Both the position numbers and the translations under genes were made by a program. Shown piece by piece: positions 43,855-49,152 of a stretch of 49,152 nt of DNA (position 1 is the stretch's first letter; each line of letters starts with the position of its first letter). Under the pieces are notes generated by a model. It was given only the letters and a program-made list of their open reading frames with translations. It was not told where the DNA came from and did not search any database. Source of the stretch: Spirochaetia bacterium (GTDB taxonomy: Bacteria > Spirochaetota > Spirochaetia > CAKZLE01); NCBI GenBank assembly GCA_021736385.1, contig JAIPFY010000020.1:1-49152 (forward strand), read 5' to 3'.

Positions 43855-44361
43855 TTATTCATGTTTTTCTGAATCAGTGCTGTCTTCCTCGTTGTTAGAT
43901 TGTGTTTCTTCGTTCTGAGCCTTGGGAGCAGCTTTCTTTGCTGCAGGTTTCTTCACAGGCGCCTTCTTGGCAGGTGCTTTCTTGGCAGGTGCCTTGTCTT
44001 CTGTCTCCGCAGGTTCAGCATTCTTGGTCTCTTTTTTGTTGATGACGCTCGATATCGCTCCCTTCGAGAACTCGATCTTCGCATTGTCATCGACTTTCAG
44101 TACGACCGCATCATCTTTTACCGATGTCACTGTTCCTCTGATCCCGCCGATCGTCACTACTTTGTCACCTTTCTTGATAGCATTGATCATTTCTTTTGCG
44201 TCTTTCTCTTTCTTCTTCTGTGGTCGAATGATAAGAAAGTAGAACACCAGGATGATCAAGCCGAATGTGATGAAAGTCGTCACCATCGAGCCTGTTGTGC
44301 TCTCTGCTCCGCCGGCTGGAGCGGCCATTAATGCCGGAAATGCCGATAATACTGTAGTCAT
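43855..44361 (-). CDS. yajC: Preprotein translocase subunit YajC with long charged tail
   Basis: Accessory protein of the Sec-YajC-SecDF complex. The N-terminal membrane segment (about 28-45, FITFGLIILVFYFLIIRPQKKKEK) is family-typical, followed by the KKGDKVVTIGGIRGTV domain. Standard YajC ends near residue 110; here about 55 extra residues follow, first a Lys/Ala/Pro repeat (KAPAKKAPAKKAPVKKP) then an acidic end. The tail is encoded by near-repeat DNA. TTGACT-N17-TATTTT upstream (44431-44403) is a likely promoter. Confidence 0.93.
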   Translation of the reverse strand: MTTVLSAFPALMAAPAGGAESTTGSMVTTFITFGLIILVFYFLIIRPQKKKEKDAKEMINAIKKGDKVVTIGGIRGTVTSVKDDAVVLKVDDNAKIEFSKGAISSVINKKETKNAEPAETEDKAPAKKAPAKKAPVKKPAAKKAAPKAQNEETQSNNEEDSTDSEKHE

Positions 44362-44469
44362 AAAATGATAACCTCACATTTTTTGGTTGTTCGCATCGAG
44401 AAAAAATAACATGTTACAGGGGTGTAGTCAAGGTAACATTGATTCCAAGGTCATGATGTGGTGTATTAA

Positions 44470-44766
44470 TCATTTGATCACGACGGTTTTCGTGATCGCT
44501 TCCGAGGGTTCGGTCACTCCGAGCAGTCTCATGATCTCTTCACGACTCTTGAGAGAGAGCCCTGAGAGCGCATTATACTGTTCGATGATACGTCTTACGG
44601 CAGCTTCATCCTTGTCATACAGAGCCGCACACAGAGCGAACTTGAACAACCCTTTGCCGGAGAGCTCATCAACAGATGCCTTGGCATACTGTCTCTTCGC
44701 CTGACCGTCAACGATGGCACTGTCCCCCTGATACCCGATGCAGAATATGTAATCTTCTCTTTTCAT
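44470..44766 (-). CDS. Small protein of unknown function
   Basis: About 98 residues, starting MKREDYIFCIGYQGDSAIVDGQ. I place the start at 44766 because the groEL terminator lies just upstream; an in-frame ATG at 44910 would put the terminator inside the gene. No domain is recognised. The composition is soluble and the second half helical (AVRRIIEQYNALSGLSLKSREE). It sits between groEL and yajC on the same strand and may be read through from either side. Confidence 0.65.
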   Translation of the reverse strand: MKREDYIFCIGYQGDSAIVDGQAKRQYAKASVDELSGKGLFKFALCAALYDKDEAAVRRIIEQYNALSGLSLKSREEIMRLLGVTEPSEAITKTVVIK

Positions 44767-44778
44767 AGACCAATCCTG

Positions 44779-44812
44779 AAAAAATGCATCTCCTGGAACT
44801 TCAGGAGATGCA
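44779..44812 (-). terminator. groEL terminator
   Basis: On the minus strand TGCATCTCCT, 8-base loop, AGGAGATGCA, then TTTTTT: a classic rho-independent terminator. Confidence 0.9.
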
Positions 44813-44906
44813 TCATGTGTGTTTCGGCTGTGACTGCTTTCAAGAGGCGGATACTCAGACGTGGGTAACACGTTCTGTGTATCATCCAGAGACAGCAGAG
44901 CATCCT

Positions 44907-44946
44907 TCACCTGAGAGAACTCACATTCGCAAGCTCTCTCAGGTGA
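44907..44946 (-). terminator. Hairpin just after groEL
   Basis: TCACCTGAGAG (44907-44917) and CTCTCAGGTGA (44936-44946) form an 11-bp stem without a T tail right after the groEL stop; it may protect the message. Confidence 0.5.
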
Positions 44947-44950
44947 TGTG

Positions 44951-46866
<1,916 letters not shown>

Positions 46867-46950
46867 GCCGGCGTGGTGAAATTGGTAGACACGATAGACT
46901 CAAAATCTATTGTCCGCAAGGACGTATCGGTTCAAGTCCGATCGCCGGTA
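46867..46950 (+). tRNA. tRNA-Leu(CAA)
   Basis: Acceptor strands GCCGGCG and CGCCGGT pair, with discriminator A46950 and no encoded CCA. The anticodon stem ATAGA/TCTAT encloses loop CTCAAAA, giving anticodon CAA for the UUG codon. A long variable arm (TGTCCGCAAGGACG) and the TTCAAGT T-loop complete a type II tRNA. A terminator follows. Confidence 0.97.
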
Positions 46951-46964
46951 TTCGTTTATGACTG

Positions 46965-46995
46965 CAACTCCTTTTTTGAAAAGGAGTTGTTTTTT
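46965..46995 (+). terminator. Terminator after tRNA-Leu
   Basis: CAACTCCTTTT, loop TTG, AAAAGGAGTTG, then TTTTTT. Confidence 0.92.
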
Positions 46996-47608
46996 ATATA
47001 GGCAGATTTGTACACAAAAGTGTACCCAAATCTCTACAGAATCCCCACTCCCCTGCAGTCCTCAAGTGCGAGTTTTCTCACATCAAGCCAGACACCCAAC
47101 CTGTTCACTCCCTACTGCAGCCCTTCGCTGCTCATCCTTCATCTGAGCCACTTCCAGCAGTAAGACATTCGACATATCTGAATCTTCATACAGCTGATCA
47201 ACAGAGTTCGGCTGTACCGGGACTCAGCTTGTTCAGTTCATCCAATCCTGCCTGCAGTGTCTCGATCGCCTGTTCTTTTTCATCAGTCGTGTCCTGAGTC
47301 TCCTTTGGATCTTCACCGCCCCGGGGCTCCATCATCAGGAGCCAGCATCAGCAATGGCATCAGCCTGAGAAATCTTATCATAAAACAACTCCTCCTTAAG
47401 TCCGCCCTCGCAAGTGCGACCTTATTTCGTTCTACAGTCAGTATCAAAGAGGTGTATGGAAGTTTTCAAAGGAAGGAGTTCAATAATAGACACTAGATAC
47501 AGGAGAGTTTTTATACTATGATTGCTAGATAAAATCAGAATGTTGAATTTTATTTTGCAGCAAGTATTGTTATGTAGTACCATATGTAGTACTAATAAGG
47601 TAGAGGTA
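46996..47608. other. Accessory intergenic stretch with decayed coding patches
   Basis: No intact gene. On the minus strand between about 47450 and 47050 several short readings look gene-like (for example LTVERNKVALARADL, then EGGLKEELFYDKISQADAIA in another frame, then EKEQAIETLQAGLDELNKL) but are split by frame changes and stops. This suggests a decayed gene of unknown family. GTACACAAAAGTGTAC near 47010 is a small palindrome. Confidence 0.4.
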
Positions 47609-47872
47609 GTGGCACAGAAACGAAAAAGAATAGAGGCGATTCTTCGTAATCAAACGAATGTTGATTTTGCGACTGTAGATAGAATACTTAAGGACTTTGG
47701 CTTTATACCAAAACAACCAAGGCGTGGGAGTTCTCACTATACATACCGTAATGCTGAAACAAAACAAAAAATTACTGTTGCAAGACATAAACCTATAAAT
47801 CAATGTACCGTAAATGAGATCATTGATTTACTAGACCTTGAAGGATGGGAATCGAATGAAGACAATCGATGA
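47609..47872 (+). CDS. hicA: HicA-like mRNA interferase toxin
   Basis: Toxin of a HicAB-type toxin-antitoxin pair, expected to cut mRNA when free. The HicA fold is short and basic, with ATVDRILKDFGFIPKQPRRGSSH carrying the catalytic histidine, then KITVARHKPINQCTVNEIIDLL. I take GTG 47609, which follows AGAGGTA and gives 87 residues; upstream starts add an untypical leader. The base composition is much more AT-rich than the rest of the window, a sign of transfer. It overlaps hicB by 17 bases. Confidence 0.8.
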   Translation: MAQKRKRIEAILRNQTNVDFATVDRILKDFGFIPKQPRRGSSHYTYRNAETKQKITVARHKPINQCTVNEIIDLLDLEGWESNEDNR

Positions 47873-48176
47873 ATATGTAGAACTACCATATACATTTGAA
47901 ATCACTCCTGAAGATAATGGTACTTTTTTTATCAAAGTTAAAGAATTAACAGGGTGCATGTCTGTTGGAGATACATTAGATGAAGCATACTCTATGATCA
48001 AAGATGCTATGGAATCTTGGTTATCTGTAGCTATTGATGAAAATGATTTTATCCCAGAACCTGAAATATGTGCTCAGAAGAAGTATAGTGGTAAGTTTGT
48101 TGTACGAACTCCTACATATCTCCATAAAGAACTCTCAGAAAAAGCTGAAGAAAATGGAGTAAGGAACTGTAAATAA
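47856..48176 (+). pseudogene. hicB: HicB-like antitoxin, C-terminus cut by an IS
   Basis: Antitoxin partner of HicA. The N-terminal HicB domain is intact (YTFEITPEDNGTFFIKVKELTGCMSVGDTLDEAY), and the C-terminal DNA-binding part starts normally (FVVRTPTYLHKELSEKAEENGV) but then ends in RNCK and a stop where relatives continue with the rest of the helix pair. The break falls at the edge of the ISAzo13-family element, so insertion removed the end. The toxin-binding half may still work; DNA binding and self-regulation are probably lost. Confidence 0.7.
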
Positions 48177-48780
48177 ATTAACTAAGCAAAAGTCTCTGAT
48201 GGAGACACCCAATAATTCCACTCTCCATGGAACTCATGTCTGCTGATATTTAGCTCCTCGAGCTCCTTGTCTGAGACTTTGATACCCTTCTCATACTCAT
48301 TGGTATCAACCCCACATCTGACCTTCAGTCCGTTTTTTGTCGTTGTGGATCCTATCAGGCTGATGATAACCGCCAACGACACCAGGGGTCTTCCCCTCCA
48401 GTTCTTGCTAATGTGGCTGAATAAACGGTGCTCGATCTTGTTCCACTTTGAGGTCCCAGGAGGGAAATGGGAGACGTGTATCTCCAACCCTATCTCATTG
48501 GACAGAAGCTGCAAAGACTTTTTCCAAAGCCTGTTCCTGCTGCTATTACTTCCGCCGCCATCAGCGGTAATGTAGAGCTTGGTCGCACCATGGTACTTGA
48601 GGCAGCCCATCTCATCCCACCAGGTTCGAATACTCTGGGCTGCGAACTCTGCAGTATCACTGCTGATGCCCACATTCACATAACCCTCGTTCTCCTTGAT
48701 ATCATAGATACCATAGGGACTGGCCTTACCTAATTCCTTGATAGGGAAGTCATGGTCAAGCACTTGGGTGGGGGTTTTTT
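48165..48780 (-). mobile_element. ISAzo13-family element, interrupted
   Basis: The remnant lies between the broken hicB end and the IS66-family end. The left boundary is approximate, set where the hicB reading stops matching. Only the C-terminal half of the transposase is left. Confidence 0.65.
48182..48780 (-). pseudogene. ISAzo13-family transposase, C-terminal fragment
   Basis: About 198 residues of a DDE transposase of the ISAzo13 type (roughly 400 residues when whole). Recognisable stretches are KTPTQVLDHDFP, YGIYDIKENEGYVNVG, TADGGGSNSSRNRLWK with a catalytic Asp, and HFPPGTSKWNKIEHRLFSHI with the final Glu. Upstream of KTPTQ the reading is the end of an IS66-like element, so the N-terminal half has been separated by insertion. 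It is not expected to be functional. Confidence 0.8.
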
Positions 48781-49152
48781 GTAAGCGAAACATAAATACC
48801 CCTCGATAACCTACTGCCCGATGTAGTATCCTCCACATATCATGGAGGGGAACGCATGACAGGAAATAAAAGAACATTCACTGACCAGGAGAAGCTCCAG
48901 TACCTGAGCAGCTACCGAGCACTGAAGGAGTCTGAGAACATCACGATCAAGGATTTTACAGCAAGGGCAGGTTTGAGCAAATACACCTTTACCCACTGGC
49001 TGTACCCACGGGTTGCTAATCAGCCAGGTGCTCTTATCAGGATCGACAATCCTACTACCTCAGCCGATAGGATCTCGGGCTCACAGATCAGCATCACCTA
49101 CCATGATGCTGTCATTACTGTAGAGCTCTCCATGCTTGGGACAGTGCTCAGG
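48781..49152 (+). mobile_element. IS66-family element, runs off the window
   Basis: It begins with GTAAGCG at 48781, a start typical of IS66 ends, exactly where the ISAzo13 transposase reading is cut. The right end is beyond the window. Confidence 0.6.
48856..49152 (+). CDS. IS66-family TnpA-like accessory protein, partial
   Basis: The reading is open to the window end (99 codons). It begins MTGNKRTFTDQEKLQYLSSY, then a helix-turn-helix-like FTARAGLSKYTFTHWL, and later ISITYHDAVITVELSMLGTVLR, which resembles the C-terminal part of IS66 OrfA/TnpA. GGAGGGG precedes the ATG. Its exact role in IS66 transposition is accessory; the main transposase would lie beyond the window. Confidence 0.6.
   Translation, partial: MTGNKRTFTDQEKLQYLSSYRALKESENITIKDFTARAGLSKYTFTHWLYPRVANQPGALIRIDNPTTSADRISGSQISITYHDAVITVELSMLGTVLR

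Noticed and set aside
44766-44910. Longer start for the small gene after groEL
   Set aside because: It would place the groEL terminator with its T run inside the coding region.

Overview
The window looks like chromosome of a free-living, fermentative spirochaete, most likely Sphaerochaetaceae. This is inferred from the SecD/SecF/YajC set, a GroEL with a GGM-repeat tail, a threonyl-tRNA synthetase without the N-terminal TGS domain, and the mix of AdhE, Rex, FeFe hydrogenases and TRAP transport. No 16S gene is present, so the taxon is inference. GC is moderate except in the AT-rich stretch after about 47.5 kb.

Layout. 0-2.1 kb: an IS1202-group (ISNCY) insertion sequence. 2.2-7.6 kb (minus strand): a housekeeping operon thrS-dedA-M32 carboxypeptidase-pgsA-HAD phosphatase, preceded by a well-formed T-box leader with a Thr (ACC) specifier. 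8.1-9.3 kb: an iron alcohol dehydrogenase behind a large palindromic operator that recurs in half-site form at adhE. 9.4-14.5 kb: GntR regulator, nickel-pincer LarA-family epimerase, split UxaA-type dehydratase and GntP permease, which I read as an aldonate/hydroxy-acid catabolic locus with a visible GntR operator. 14.6-21.9 kb (minus): TRAP transporter, FAD oxidoreductase, small membrane protein, second iron ADH and second LarA homologue. 22.2-24.8 kb: a glyoxylate-carboligase-like ThDP enzyme and an IclR regulator. 25.1-29.5 kb (minus): two more FAD oxidoreductases around a BCCT transporter. 29.9-35.0 kb (minus): a putative H2/redox signalling operon (two 2Fe-2S thioredoxin-fold proteins, a PAS-containing HydS-type hydrogenase homologue, a SpoIIE-type phosphatase, a group-B-like FeFe hydrogenase). 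35.2-38.9 kb: adhE and rex. 39.0-46.6 kb (minus): ispH, an O-methyltransferase, secF, secD, yajC, a small unknown gene and groEL. 46.9 kb to the end: tRNA-Leu(CAA), then an accessory segment with hicA and a truncated hicB broken by an ISAzo13-family element that is itself broken by an IS66-family element running off the window.

How they fit. Energy metabolism centres on disposal of reductant (AdhE, iron ADHs, hydrogenases, Rex), next to a 20-kb catabolic region with three transporter types, two LarA homologues, two regulators and three related FAD oxidoreductases for uptake and breakdown of hydroxy acids or sugar acids. No lar cofactor-synthesis genes (larB/C/E) are in the window, so the LarA proteins depend on loci elsewhere.
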